Positions 24,676 to 33,233 of a DNA stretch of 64,000 nucleotides are shown in pieces. The stretch covers positions 62,001 to 126,000 of the forward strand of contig JAFEAQ010000019.1 of the NCBI GenBank assembly GCA_018266295.1, written 5' to 3'. The stretch's first letter is position 1; each line of letters begins with the position of its first letter. Source of the stretch: Bdellovibrionales bacterium (lineage in GTDB: Bacteria > Bdellovibrionota > Bdellovibrionia > Bdellovibrionales > Bdellovibrionaceae). The notes beneath the pieces were generated by a model. That model worked only from the letters and a program-made list of their open reading frames with translations, had not been told where the DNA came from and did not search any database. Both the position numbers and the translations under genes were made by a program.

Positions 24676-24962
24676 CGGGATTCGCGACGAAGTCTTGACA
24701 GGACTGTAGGCGGGTTTTGCGCTTTTTTTACAATACTAGCCCAAGGATAGTGGGACTCTCAGAGGGGAATCAGGACGAAGGATTGTCCTGCGTCAGTCTG
24801 TTACAATACTTTGGGTGGATTTTCAGAGGGGAAACGGGACTTTGGATGAGTCAAAAATTAGCGGGGACTTTTTGTTACTGGGCTTTGTTTTGGAAAATGG
24901 ATTTTAGTCGGTTTTAGTTAGGCGGTGTGGGGTGGCTTTTTCTGCTGGCTCCGCACCTCTTT
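24676..24962 (+). ncRNA. Candidate GGA-rich small RNA (CsrB/RsmZ-like, CsrA-binding)
   Basis: No gene is supportable here. The plus strand has 14 GGA triplets between 24678 and 24901, where about 3-4 are expected by chance. Several sit in loops of short perfect stems: CCCA-AGGATAG-TGGG (24739-24753), CAGGAC-GAAGGATT-GTCCTG (24772-24791), ACA-GGAC-TGT (24698-24706). A[N]GGA in hairpin loops is the CsrA/RsmE recognition rule. A GGTGTGG / CCGCACC stem (24934-24957 region) followed by TCTTTCT may terminate it. Two copies of TTACAATACT (24728, 24801), each followed by TCAGAGGGGAA (24759, 24823), suggest internal duplication. The 5' end and promoter are not identified. Confidence 0.45.
24728..24833 (+). 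repeat. Imperfect direct repeat inside the GGA-rich segment
   Basis: TTACAATACT at 24728-24737 and 24801-24810, each followed by TCAGAGGGGAA at 24759-24769 and 24823-24833. Spacing is 21 bases in the first copy and 12 in the second. Confidence 0.7.
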
Positions 24963-24975
24963 CTGCATCCTGCAA

Positions 24976-25136
24976 TCGGGGCGACTGCCCCGAACCCCGT
25001 AAAGGCCGGCCGTCGTGGCCGCCCTTCCGACGTCACTTGGGAGCTCAAGAGCAGCGTTAGTACTTGTCTTCATTGTACGTTGGACAGCCGGCCACGATGG
25101 CCGGCTGTAGCTGGAGCTCGAGGACAGAGTCCTCGA
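24976..25136. repeat. Cluster of four GC-rich perfect hairpins
   Basis: Arms: TCGGGGC/GCCCCGA (24976-24993), GGCC/GGCC (25008-25020), ACAGCCGGCC/GGCCGGCTGT (25084-25108) and TCGAGGAC/GTCCTCGA (25118-25136). In addition 25004-25020 can pair over 17 bases with 25090-25106, with two wobble pairs. Base composition is more GC-rich than the flanks. No coding frame is convincing. Confidence 0.65.
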
Positions 25137-25185
25137 TTCACATGGATGGATGTACTTCGGCGCAGCCAGTATGGTTAAGGGAGCT

Positions 25186-25440
25186 CTAATCAATCTCAAT
25201 AAAACGACACTGAGCTATTTTACCTGACATATTGTAATCAGCCTGCTGCTGCGCACGCAGATGCGGCCCCGTCTTATAGCCGAGCGTACAGGTCACCGAA
25301 ATCGAATTAAAATGCGAGCAGTCTTCGCAGGCCGTGCGGAAGTCATATTTGAGATAATCCGTTGGATTGATCCCGTCCTTCTTAATGGAAGGATGTATGC
25401 GTTTTGGTTGAAATTTTGGGTTAGGTTTACCGCCGAACAT
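25186..25440 (-). CDS. Small four-cysteine protein of unknown function
   Basis: 84 aa from ATG 25440 with AGGAGAG upstream. The N-terminal half is basic (FGGKPNPKFQPKRIHPSIKKDG). The C-terminal half has CEDC-x9-C-x26-C followed by RFIEID, arranged like a small zinc- or Fe-S-binding fold. No signal peptide, so cytoplasmic. It diverges from clpB across 47 bases, so the two may share regulation. No named family recognised. Confidence 0.7.
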   Translation of the reverse strand: MFGGKPNPKFQPKRIHPSIKKDGINPTDYLKYDFRTACEDCSHFNSISVTCTLGYKTGPHLRAQQQADYNMSGKIAQCRFIEID

Positions 25441-25487
25441 TGACAATCTCTCCTGAGGCCTCATTCTTAATACAGACGGAGGACATC

Positions 25488-28076
25488 ATGAGCAACGACA
25501 TTGAAAAAATGACGCGTAAAAGTCAGGAGGCCATGCAGGCCGCTGCCCAAAACGCTGAAACTCGCGGCAATCCCTCAGTGGAGCCCGAGCACCTCTTGCT
25601 GGAGCTTTTGCAACAGTCTGAGGGCATCGTTCCTCGTGTTCTTGAGAAGCAAAATCTCTCCGTCAAATCAATGATAGAAGACTTGAAATCGAAGATCGAT
25701 AAACTGCCCCGCGTGAGCGGTGGCGGTCAAAAGATTTTTGCCAGCAACCGCCTACAAAAACTGTTTACAGTTTCTAATCAGGTGGCTGCAGACTGGGGAG
25801 ATGCCTATATCTCCACCGAGCACTTTTTGTTAGCAATGCTCGGAATGAGCGATAGTGAGTTGAATGCTTTTTTTAAAAAGCATCACGTGAAGCATGATCC
25901 AACGGTTCAGGCTCTTCGGGAAGTTAGAGGAAACCAAAAAGTGACAGATGATGATCCAGAAAACAAATACGAAGTCCTTGGCAAGTACGCCCGGGATTTA
26001 ACGGCACTCGCGGCCGAAGGAAAGCTCGACCCCGTGGTCGGTCGTGACGAAGAAATCCGTCGCGTGATTCAGGTGCTTTCACGTCGTACAAAAAACAATC
26101 CGGTTCTGATCGGGGAGCCAGGCGTGGGTAAAACCGCAATCGCGGAAGGTCTTGCCGTGCGCATCCTGAAACAGGACGTGCCCGAAAATCTTATTGGCAA
26201 AAAACTGATGTCGCTCGATATGGGCGCCTTGATTGCCGGCGCGAAATATCGTGGCGAGTTCGAAGACCGTTTGAAAGCCGTAATCAAAGAAGTCACCTCA
26301 AGTGACGGTCAGATTATTCTTTTCATCGACGAGATCCATAATCTCGTGGGTGCGGGGAAGACTGAAGGTGCGATGGACGCCGGTCAGTTGTTGAAGCCGG
26401 CATTGGCCCGTGGTGAGTTGCGCTGTATCGGTGCGACGACTTTGGATGAGTATCGCAAGTACATCGAAAAGGATGCGGCTCTTGAACGCCGTTTCCAGAC
26501 TGTGCTTGTCGATGAACCAAGTGTCGATGATGCGATCACGATTTTGCGTGGTCTCAAAGAAAAGTACGAACTCCATCACGGGATCCGTATCATGGACTCC
26601 GCACTGGTTGCGGCGGTGAAGCTCTCGCATCGTTATATCCAAAACCGTTTCTTGCCGGATAAAGCGATCGACTTGATCGACGAAGCGGCAAGTAAGCTCA
26701 GTATCGAAACGAAGAGCGTGCCGGAAGAGATCGATAAGATCGAGCGCGAACTCATGCAGCTCAGAATTGAAAAAGAAGCTTTGAAGAAAGAAAAAGACGA
26801 GGGTGCCAAGGACCGCTTACAGATCATTGAAAAAGAAATCAAAGATCTGACGGCGCAGAATCAGCAATTGCGCGAGCAATGGAATTTTGAAAAAGGCGGC
26901 ATTGAACAGATTAAGAAAATCAAAGCCGACATCGAAGAGGCTAAAAATTTAGTCGCAAAAGCAGAGCGCGAAGGCGATCTCGGCAAGGCGGCGGAATTAA
27001 AATACGGCAAACTGCCTGAGATGGAAAAGAAGCTCAAAGACTTCGAGGCTCGCAGTCAGAAGTCGGCGAATGAGACTCGCATGTTGAAAGAAGAAGTCAG
27101 TCCTGAAGACGTGGCGGAAGTCATCGCGAAATGGACGGGCATTCCAGTTTCAAAAATGCTTGAGAGCGAGTCGCACAAGCTTCTCCACATGGAGGAGCAA
27201 TTGAAGAAACGCGTTGTCGGTCAGGATCATGCGCTGACAGCGGTGGCGGATGCCATTCGTCGGGCGCGTGCTGAGATTTCTGATCCAAACCGTCCTATCG
27301 GGACTTTCATTTTCTTGGGTCCGACGGGTGTCGGTAAAACCGAAACGGTAAAGGCTCTCGCGGAGTTCCTGTTTGATGACGAGCAAGCCGTGGTTCGTAT
27401 CGATATGAGTGAGTACATGGAAAAGCATTCTGTGGCTCGTTTGGTCGGCGCGCCTCCGGGATATGTGGGCTACGAAGAAGGCGGTCAGTTGACGGAAGCC
27501 GTTCGTCGTAAACCCTACAGCGTGGTGCTCTTGGATGAAGTTGAAAAAGCTCATCCGGATGTTTTCAACATCCTGCTGCAGGTTTTGGATGATGGACGCT
27601 TAACCGACGGTCAAGGCCGTACCGTAGACTTTAAAAATACGGTCCTGATTATGACTTCAAATATTGGTTCGCATGCGATCATCGATCCGAATATGAGCGA
27701 AGAAGCAAAAACCAAAGCCGTCAACGAGGCAATGCGTGCGCACTTCCGTCCTGAGTTCTTAAACCGCATCGATGAGATCGTGATGTTTAAAGCCCTTGGC
27801 GAAAAACAAATCGCAGGCATTGTGAAAGTGCAGCTTGATTTGGTTGAGCAACGTCTAAAAGCGAAGAAGATTGCGATCGACTTCGCAGATTCGGCGATTC
27901 AGTATCTCGCGAAGAAAGGCTACGACCCGGTATATGGTGCTCGTCCTTTGAAGCGCGTGATCCAAAACGAATTGCTGAACCCGCTTTCAAAGCAGATCAT
28001 TGCCGGCGATGTGCGGGCGGGAGATCAAGTGAAAGTGGAATCCGGCGATGGCGGACTCAAGATCAGCAAAAAATAA
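25488..28076 (+). CDS. clpB: Disaggregase chaperone ClpB
   Basis: 862 aa Hsp100 AAA+ hexamer that works with DnaK to extract proteins from aggregates. An N-terminal Clp_N repeat ([17 protein letters not shown]...[12 protein letters not shown]) is followed by NBD1 with Walker A GEPGVGKT (209-216) and Walker [12 protein letters not shown]. The coiled-coil middle domain (about 400-530) has heptad-rich [11 protein letters not shown]...[19 protein letters not shown]2 has GPTGVGKT (611-618). ATG 488 bases into the line region, at 25488, has CGGAGGA upstream; a frame from 25440 is longer but lacks a good site. No sigma-32-type promoter is obvious in the short intergenic gap. Confidence 0.96.
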   Translation: MSNDIEKMTRKSQEAMQAAAQNAETRGNPSVEPEHLLLELLQQSEGIVPRVLEKQNLSVKSMIEDLKSKIDKLPRVSGGGQKIFASNRLQKLFTVSNQVAADWGDAYISTEHFLLAMLGMSDSELNAFFKKHHVKHDPTVQALREVRGNQKVTDDDPENKYEVLGKYARDLTALAAEGKLDPVVGRDEEIRRVIQVLSRRTKNNPVLIGEPGVGKTAIAEGLAVRILKQDVPENLIGKKLMSLDMGALIAGAKYRGEFEDRLKAVIKEVTSSDGQIILFIDEIHNLVGAGKTEGAMDAGQLLKPALARGELRCIGATTLDEYRKYIEKDAALERRFQTVLVDEPSVDDAITILRGLKEKYELHHGIRIMDSALVAAVKLSHRYIQNRFLPDKAIDLIDEAASKLSIETKSVPEEIDKIERELMQLRIEKEALKKEKDEGAKDRLQIIEKEIKDLTAQNQQLREQWNFEKGGIEQIKKIKADIEEAKNLVAKAEREGDLGKAAELKYGKLPEMEKKLKDFEARSQKSANETRMLKEEVSPEDVAEVIAKWTGIPVSKMLESESHKLLHMEEQLKKRVVGQDHALTAVADAIRRARAEISDPNRPIGTFIFLGPTGVGKTETVKALAEFLFDDEQAVVRIDMSEYMEKHSVARLVGAPPGYVGYEEGGQLTEAVRRKPYSVVLLDEVEKAHPDVFNILLQVLDDGRLTDGQGRTVDFKNTVLIMTSNIGSHAIIDPNMSEEAKTKAVNEAMRAHFRPEFLNRIDEIVMFKALGEKQIAGIVKVQLDLVEQRLKAKKIAIDFADSAIQYLAKKGYDPVYGARPLKRVIQNELLNPLSKQIIAGDVRAGDQVKVESGDGGLKISKK

Positions 28077-28097
28077 CCGCTAAACAATCTTCTAACT

Positions 28098-28128
28098 AAA
28101 AAAGCCCCTCTTCTGAGGGGCTTTTTTT
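28098..28128. terminator. Bidirectional terminator between clpB and marR-like gene
   Basis: AAGCCCCTC / GAGGGGCTT stem, 4-nt loop, A run before and T run after. Confidence 0.88.
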
Positions 28129-28648
28129 ATGTTCGCGGTTTCATCAATTTTGGGATCGCTCCGAGCAGGATCTTCTTTTCTTCGGCACTGAGTGGTTCGA
28201 GGAAGTCGGTTTCAAGCTTTCGCATTTCGGGAGTGATCTGATCCAGGAACTTTCGACCACGCGGAGTGATTTGCAAGTATTTCTCGCGTCTGTCGGTTTC
28301 AGAACTCACGCGCACGACATAGCTGAGTTTCTCAAGACCGTCGATCAGCTTCACAATGGTTGCCTTATCGATGCCCATTTGCAGGCCTAATGAAACCTGG
28401 TTAAGACCGTCCGATTCTTTAAGAATATTCAAGATGCCGAATTGTGGGGCGACGAGTCCCGCATCGAGAAGGTATCCGTCGACGATGGATCTAAATTTTA
28501 AAGCCACCTTATATAGACAATAGCCTAGGTGCTTTTCCAAAACCGGGTGGAGCATTCCGCCCGCCGACGGGGGCGCTCTCCGATGGGCACCTATCATCTC
28601 GTTCTTGATTTGAGCCAGCTTTGGTTTTTTTGGTGATTTTGTCGTCAT
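28127..28648 (-). CDS. MarR-family transcriptional regulator
   Basis: 173 aa. The winged-helix core is typical of MarR/EmrR (QFGILNILKESDGLNQVSLGLQMGIDKATIVKLIDGLEKLSYVVRVSSETDRREKYLQITPRGRKFLDQ), with the DRR wing motif. A basic/Pro-rich N-terminal extension of about 35 residues is unusual. It is divergent from a TolC-EmrA-EmrB-type operon with a perfect 9-bp palindrome between, so it is very likely the repressor of that operon, released by a small phenolic or similar ligand (family knowledge). Confidence 0.92.
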   Translation of the reverse strand: MTTKSPKKPKLAQIKNEMIGAHRRAPPSAGGMLHPVLEKHLGYCLYKVALKFRSIVDGYLLDAGLVAPQFGILNILKESDGLNQVSLGLQMGIDKATIVKLIDGLEKLSYVVRVSSETDRREKYLQITPRGRKFLDQITPEMRKLETDFLEPLSAEEKKILLGAIPKLMKPRT

Positions 28649-28666
28649 ATATGATAGATTCTAACA

Positions 28667-28693
28667 CAAATGGTTAGTTCAGCAAACCATTTG
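28667..28693. promoter_or_regulatory. Likely MarR operator
   Basis: CAAATGGTT-N9-AACCATTTG, a perfect 9-bp inverted repeat (28667-28675 and 28685-28693) in the 80-base divergent gap between the MarR gene and the efflux operon. Confidence 0.75.
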
Positions 28694-28728
28694 GGAATTA
28701 AACGATAAGTAAAACGACCGAGGTCCTC

Positions 28729-30054
28729 ATGCACCTTCTCAAGTTGAGTCAACGTCTTTCTTTTGCCTTCTTCGCCGCCCACTTACTTGCATCGACATCG
28801 TTTGCGCAAGAGCTGACTGTGCAACAAGCGATCAGTGAATCTGAGACTCACTCGCCGCGTATTCAGAAAGCAAAATCTGCGCAAGAAGAAGTCGCTTGGA
28901 AAAAGACCGAAGCGTTAAATACTTTCCTGCCTTCTGTGCAGGCCTCAGCAAGTTACCTTTTTGATAAGAAATATGTCTTTACGGATATCTCTCTCGGTGG
29001 CGCACCGGTTTCTGTACCGGGCGTTGTTCCAACGACAAATCTTGCCATCACAGCAACTTATCCGTTGTTTGAAGGCATGGCGGGCGTTCGTCGTTATTCT
29101 TCGGCAAGTTCGTTCTCTTCTGCAGCTCAAAAAGAATACGACTGGGCGGAGTTTCAATTAAGCCGTGAGGTCATTCTTCAGTTTTATAAAACACTCGCGG
29201 CAAAAGATCTTCTTCAGGTCGCGGAGCAAAACTTAAAGACGTTGCAAGATCACTTGCGTGACGTGAATCTTTTTAAGAAAGCAGGAATGTCGACGAACTA
29301 TGACGTTCTTCGCGTCGAAGTGCAAGTCAGTGAAGCTGAGTCTGAAGTTCTCAATGCGACGGACAACCTTGCGGTGGCCCGCACGAAGCTTGCAGAAGTG
29401 ATGGGTCTTGAAAAAGACGAGCGCGCTCTGACTGGCGTTTGGCCGGCGTTTAACCCTAAGAACACAGAAGGTCTTCGTAAAGAATCTTTGAGCTCACGTC
29501 CTGATTTGCAAGCGTTGGAATTACGCACCGAGGGTTCGCAAAGCCTTTCAAAAGCGGCCGGCAGCTACTGGGTGCCACGTTTGTCTGTATTTGGCCAATA
29601 TCAATATTATAATAACCGTAATGATAAGTACGATGACTGGGATAATTTCCGTAATGCCTATCAAGTGGGTCTCAGTATGACTTGGAACCTGTTTGACGGG
29701 ATGACTTCGATTGCCCGTGACCATCAGGCTTTTGAGCAATCCGTACAAACAGAGAAAACTCTCGTACAGGCGCGTTTGAAAGCGCAGCAGGATCTTGAGT
29801 TCTGGAAAAGAAAGTATCTCTATTATGGAACTGTTTTCAAGGCTCGTCAGAACGACGTTGTAAAAGCAGAAGAATCCGTTCGCTTGGCTCGCCAAGGGAA
29901 GAAAGTCGGAACCAGAACTGACACGGATTTGCTGGATGCCGAAGCGGAGCTTTTCAGAGCCCGCGCATTGATGGTGAATGCGCAGATGGGTTCCCTTGAA
30001 AGCTTGGTCAATCTAGAACTCACCACCGGTAATAAATATTTGAATTTTAATTAA
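28729..30054 (+). CDS. TolC-type outer-membrane efflux protein
   Basis: 441 aa. Signal peptide (LSFAFFAAHLLASTSFAQ), then the two-fold repeated helical/beta layout of the outer-membrane efflux protein family: LTVQQAISESETHSPRIQKAKSAQEEVAWKKTEALNTFLPSVQASASY in the first half and SRPDLQALELRTEGSQSLSKAAGSYWVPRLSVFGQY in the second. It should form the trimeric tunnel through the outer membrane for the pump encoded downstream. First gene of a three-gene operon under the MarR operator. Confidence 0.92.
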   Translation: MHLLKLSQRLSFAFFAAHLLASTSFAQELTVQQAISESETHSPRIQKAKSAQEEVAWKKTEALNTFLPSVQASASYLFDKKYVFTDISLGGAPVSVPGVVPTTNLAITATYPLFEGMAGVRRYSSASSFSSAAQKEYDWAEFQLSREVILQFYKTLAAKDLLQVAEQNLKTLQDHLRDVNLFKKAGMSTNYDVLRVEVQVSEAESEVLNATDNLAVARTKLAEVMGLEKDERALTGVWPAFNPKNTEGLRKESLSSRPDLQALELRTEGSQSLSKAAGSYWVPRLSVFGQYQYYNNRNDKYDDWDNFRNAYQVGLSMTWNLFDGMTSIARDHQAFEQSVQTEKTLVQARLKAQQDLEFWKRKYLYYGTVFKARQNDVVKAEESVRLARQGKKVGTRTDTDLLDAEAELFRARALMVNAQMGSLESLVNLELTTGNKYLNFN

Positions 30055-30077
30055 GAATTTTTTGAAAGCAGGGATTT

Positions 30078-30923
30078 ATGGATAAGAAGAAGATTTTAAT
30101 GGGCGCAGGAGCGGTTGCAGCTGTCGCAATTGCGTACTTCGGGTTCGAGCAAATCATGTATGTCACAACGGACAACGCGCAGATCGAGGCGCCGGTGGTG
30201 ATGCTAGCGGCGAAAGTGCCGGGTTATATCGTTGAGGTCAAAGTGGTTGAGGGTCAAAAGGTAAAAGCCGGGGATGTGCTGGCTGAAATCGACAGCCGCG
30301 ATTACCAAAACACTTTGAAGCAGGTCCAAAGTGAGCTGCTCAGCCTTGAATCACGCCGCAGAGACGCCGAGCGCAACTACCAGCGTATTTCTGAGCTCTA
30401 CAAACAGAGCGCCGTCAGTACTCAACAGTACGACACGGCAACTGCAAACTACTCGGAAGTAAAATCGAAGTATGAAGCTGTTTCTGCACAAGTCGATCAA
30501 GCGAAGTTGAATCTTGAAAATACCAAAATCAAAGCTCCGATGGATGGGTCGATTGCAAAGAAATCGGTTGAAGTCGGTCAGTTGGCTTCGGCAGGCGTTC
30601 CTTTGATTGGTTTTGTCGGCGGCTCTGAGCGCTGGGTGATGGCGAACTTTAAAGAAACCGAAATCGGCTCTATCAAAGTTGGCAGCACCGTGGATGTTGA
30701 AATCGATGCCATCGGTGGCAAAAGTTATCACGGCAGCGTTTCAGCGTTGAGTGCGGCGACGGGAGCTACTTTCACGCTCTTGCCTCCAGACAATGCGACA
30801 GGCAACTTCACAAAAGTGGTGCAGCGTGTGCCAGTGAAAATCAAACTTGAGAATCTCGCGGATGCGGATCTTGAGCTTTTGCGCGCCGGTCTTTCTGCTT
30901 ACGTGAAAGTGAAAAAGAACTAA
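30078..30923 (+). CDS. emrA: Membrane fusion (adaptor) protein of EmrA/HlyD type
   Basis: 281 aa. An N-terminal membrane anchor (ILMGAGAVAAVAIAYFGF) is followed by TDNAQIEAPVVMLAAKVPGYIVEVKVVEGQKVKAGDVLAEIDSRDY, the first lipoyl half. A coiled-coil hairpin follows (LLSLESRRRDAERNYQRISELYKQSAVSTQQYDTA...), then the second lipoyl half (NTKIKAPMDGSIAKKSVEVGQLASAG) and a beta-barrel. It bridges the inner-membrane pump and TolC. Spacing to neighbours is 23 and 15 bases, so one operon. Confidence 0.93.
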   Translation: MDKKKILMGAGAVAAVAIAYFGFEQIMYVTTDNAQIEAPVVMLAAKVPGYIVEVKVVEGQKVKAGDVLAEIDSRDYQNTLKQVQSELLSLESRRRDAERNYQRISELYKQSAVSTQQYDTATANYSEVKSKYEAVSAQVDQAKLNLENTKIKAPMDGSIAKKSVEVGQLASAGVPLIGFVGGSERWVMANFKETEIGSIKVGSTVDVEIDAIGGKSYHGSVSALSAATGATFTLLPPDNATGNFTKVVQRVPVKIKLENLADADLELLRAGLSAYVKVKKN

Positions 30924-30938
30924 TAACCTGAGGGTTTT

Positions 30939-32501
30939 ATGAATAAGCCGAATCCGCTGATTATATTTGTCGCGGTCTTAGCCTCATTGCTGGAAATCAT
31001 CGATACCTCCATCGTGAACGTGGCACTCACGACCATGATGGGGAATCTCGGGGCGACGCTCGAGGATATCAGTATGGTGATCACCGGCTATGCGATCGCG
31101 AACGCCATCGTCTTGCCGATCTCTGGCTGGTTCAGTGAACGCATCGGTCGCCGCAAATACTTCCTCGGATGTATCACGGCATTTACTTTGACGTCCGTGG
31201 CTTGCGGTCTCGCACCGAATTTAACGACGTTAATTGTTTTCCGTATCTTACAAGGTCTCTTCGGTGGCGCTTTGTTGCCGACATCTCAAACGCTGATTTA
31301 TGAACAATTCCCGAAAGAAAAAGCAGGTATTGCAGGCGCCATCTTCGGGATGAGTGTCATGGTCGGCCCTACTTTGGGTCCGGTGATGGGTGGTTATCTG
31401 ACTGATAACTTCGGTTGGAGATCTATTTTCAATATCAATCTTCCACTCGGTATTTTGGCCTTGGTTGTTGGTATGAGTGTCATCTTTGATCGTGCTCCGC
31501 AAGCCGGTGAAGCCGCTGCTGAAAAGCCAAAACTCGATTGGACGGGATTTGCTTTGTTGGTCCTCGGTATCGGTTGTCTGCAATTCGTCCTTGAACGCGG
31601 TGAAGCCGACGACTGGTTCTCGTCAAAAGTGATCTTGCTCAATACCATCATTGCAACAGTGTGTATCCCGGCCTTTATTTGGTGGGAGCTAAAAGTTAAA
31701 AATCCTATCATCAATATGCGCATGTTCAAAAATCCCCTCGTGCAAAACGGTGTGATGTTGATGGGCTGCTTGGGATTTTTCCTATACGCCGTGGTCTTTA
31801 TCTTGCCTGTCTTTGTGGGGCGCGTTTTCCATTACGATGCCACCCAGACGGGGGCTCTGTTTATTCCGGGTTCGCTCTTAACGGCCTTAATGATGCCGTT
31901 TATCGGTCGCATGATGATGAAGGGTGTGAATCCAAAGTACCTGATTGCGATCGGCTTCCTTTCCCTGGAGGTCTGTTTGTGGATGATGTCGGGCCTGGCT
32001 CCACAATCGTCGAAGGCAGAGGTGCTGAATCTGCTTTATGTGCGCGGTTTCGGGATGGCCTTCTTGTTCGTGCCAATCAATTCATCGATCCTTAGCCAAT
32101 TTAAGGGGCCGGATCTAGGGCAGGTATCAGGCTTGCTGAATCTTTTCCGTCAAATCGGCGGCAGCATTGGTGTCGCGATGGTGGGGACCATTCTTACCAA
32201 GCACAACTATCAGAACTACGCGGATATTTCTAACAAGGTGTCATTGTTGAATCCCGCTGTGCAAGCGCAGTACTACAACACTGTCAACGGCATGAACAGC
32301 AAGATGTCCGACGGAGTCGGCTTCTATCATGGAACTGAAGCAGCGATTAAGAGCATCTGGGGACGCGTGCAAAATCAAGTCTTCATGATGAGCTTCTTAC
32401 AGCTCTGTTTTATCCTGATGTTCATCGTAGCCATTGGTTTCATCCCTCTGTGGAGAATTCGTCTGAAAGAAGGCCCTACGAAAGTGGTCGATGCTCACTA
32501 A
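30939..32501 (+). CDS. emrB: DHA2-family (EmrB/QacA) drug:H+ antiporter
   Basis: 520 aa with 14 predicted membrane segments. MFS motifs are visible: LEIIDTSIVNVALTTMMGNLGA (motif D1 of DHA2), ISGWFSERIGRRKYF (motif A), RILQGLFGGALLP (motif B) and GPTLGPVMGGYL (motif C). It exports hydrophobic toxic compounds through the EmrA-TolC-like partners encoded just upstream. A strong terminator follows. Confidence 0.94.
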   Translation: MNKPNPLIIFVAVLASLLEIIDTSIVNVALTTMMGNLGATLEDISMVITGYAIANAIVLPISGWFSERIGRRKYFLGCITAFTLTSVACGLAPNLTTLIVFRILQGLFGGALLPTSQTLIYEQFPKEKAGIAGAIFGMSVMVGPTLGPVMGGYLTDNFGWRSIFNINLPLGILALVVGMSVIFDRAPQAGEAAAEKPKLDWTGFALLVLGIGCLQFVLERGEADDWFSSKVILLNTIIATVCIPAFIWWELKVKNPIINMRMFKNPLVQNGVMLMGCLGFFLYAVVFILPVFVGRVFHYDATQTGALFIPGSLLTALMMPFIGRMMMKGVNPKYLIAIGFLSLEVCLWMMSGLAPQSSKAEVLNLLYVRGFGMAFLFVPINSSILSQFKGPDLGQVSGLLNLFRQIGGSIGVAMVGTILTKHNYQNYADISNKVSLLNPAVQAQYYNTVNGMNSKMSDGVGFYHGTEAAIKSIWGRVQNQVFMMSFLQLCFILMFIVAIGFIPLWRIRLKEGPTKVVDAH

Positions 32502-32505
32502 GAAG

Positions 32506-32533
32506 AAGCCCGGTGATGAACCGGGCTTTTTTT
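32506..32533 (+). terminator. Terminator of the efflux operon
   Basis: AAGCCCGG-TGATGAA-CCGGGCTT stem-loop with T7 tail. Confidence 0.9.
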
Positions 32534-32690
32534 ATAGCCTTGGAATCAGGAATTAATTTCAACGGGCGGGCTGAGCTCTGCCAAAGCTTCAATAGACGCT
32601 TTTATTAACTCTACATTACACCAAGATTACTTCTCGTTCAGACCCATTTTCTGGTGATGACAGTCGGCTGTAGACCATGATCTTATTCCT

Positions 32691-32763
32691 GCCAAACGTA
32701 TAAACCCCGAATTGGCGGGGTGTTTCTACCGGGCTCCGCAAAAGTCCGTCTACGGAGGATATC
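32691..32763 (+). promoter_or_regulatory. Purine riboswitch aptamer, guanine type
   Basis: P1 CGTA/TACG (32697-32700, 32751-32754), J1/2 TATAA, P2 ACCCC/GGGGT with loop ending in GG, J2/3 GTTTCTACC (32722-32730), P3 CGGGC/GTCCG with loop containing CC and CAAAA, and J3/1 TCTAC. P3 and its loop match the Bacillus subtilis xpt aptamer nearly base for base. The C before TA in J3/1 is the specificity position (C for guanine or hypoxanthine, U for adenine). P1 abuts the SD GGAGG (32754-32758), so translational control is likely. Confidence 0.85.
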
Positions 32764-33219
32764 ATGAACAAGCAGTTTCTCATTGCTATCACGATAGCTT
32801 TGATCTTTAACACTTCTTTGAGCTTCGCCCAAAGCGGCGATCATCCAGGAAAAATCTCGGACGATTCAGCTCTCGTAGCAGCCGAAGAAAGTCATCAGAA
32901 TGTGTATTATGTCGAGGCCGGGAATCTCACGGTTTCAAACATTTTGCCTGATGATACGACGGGTTTGCCACATCAGAAATGGCAAGCCAAGCTTTCGGAT
33001 GGTCAGACGATCACGGTGATTTACAATTCAGATATGGGAGCTCGTGTTCCAGTTAAGATTGGCGATAAGTTCGGCGTGGGTGGTCAGTATATTCAAACTC
33101 CCAACGGCGGCTTAATCCACTGGTTGCATGATGACCCAAAACACAATCGCCCTGACGGCTACGTGTATTTGAACGGTGTCGTTTATGGCGACACCGATCA
33201 CGAAGACAGAGGTAACTAA
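32764..33219 (+). CDS. Exported DUF3465-family protein
   Basis: 151 aa with a signal peptide (MNKQFLIAITIALIFNTSLSFA). The mature part carries the DUF3465 pattern: NILPDDTTGLPHQKWQAKLSDGQTITVIYN, then VPVKIGDKFGVGGQYIQTPNGGLIHWLHDDPKHNRPDGYVYLNGVVYG. The HWxHxD..H cluster could bind metal. Function is unknown in the family; it looks like a small OB-fold. A purine riboswitch ends at its SD, which ties its expression to guanine or hypoxanthine level, an unexpected regulation for a periplasmic protein. Confidence 0.9.
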   Translation: MNKQFLIAITIALIFNTSLSFAQSGDHPGKISDDSALVAAEESHQNVYYVEAGNLTVSNILPDDTTGLPHQKWQAKLSDGQTITVIYNSDMGARVPVKIGDKFGVGGQYIQTPNGGLIHWLHDDPKHNRPDGYVYLNGVVYGDTDHEDRGN

Positions 33220-33233
33220 TTCCCAGGCGGCGA

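Noticed and set aside
24695-24734. TTGACA and TACAAT as a promoter of the GGA-rich RNA
   Set aside because: The boxes are 28 bases apart, far from the 16-18 needed.
24918-25199. 93-codon minus-strand frame over the hairpin cluster
   Set aside because: Covers perfect inverted repeats, has no SD and no protein-like hydrophobic or conserved pattern.
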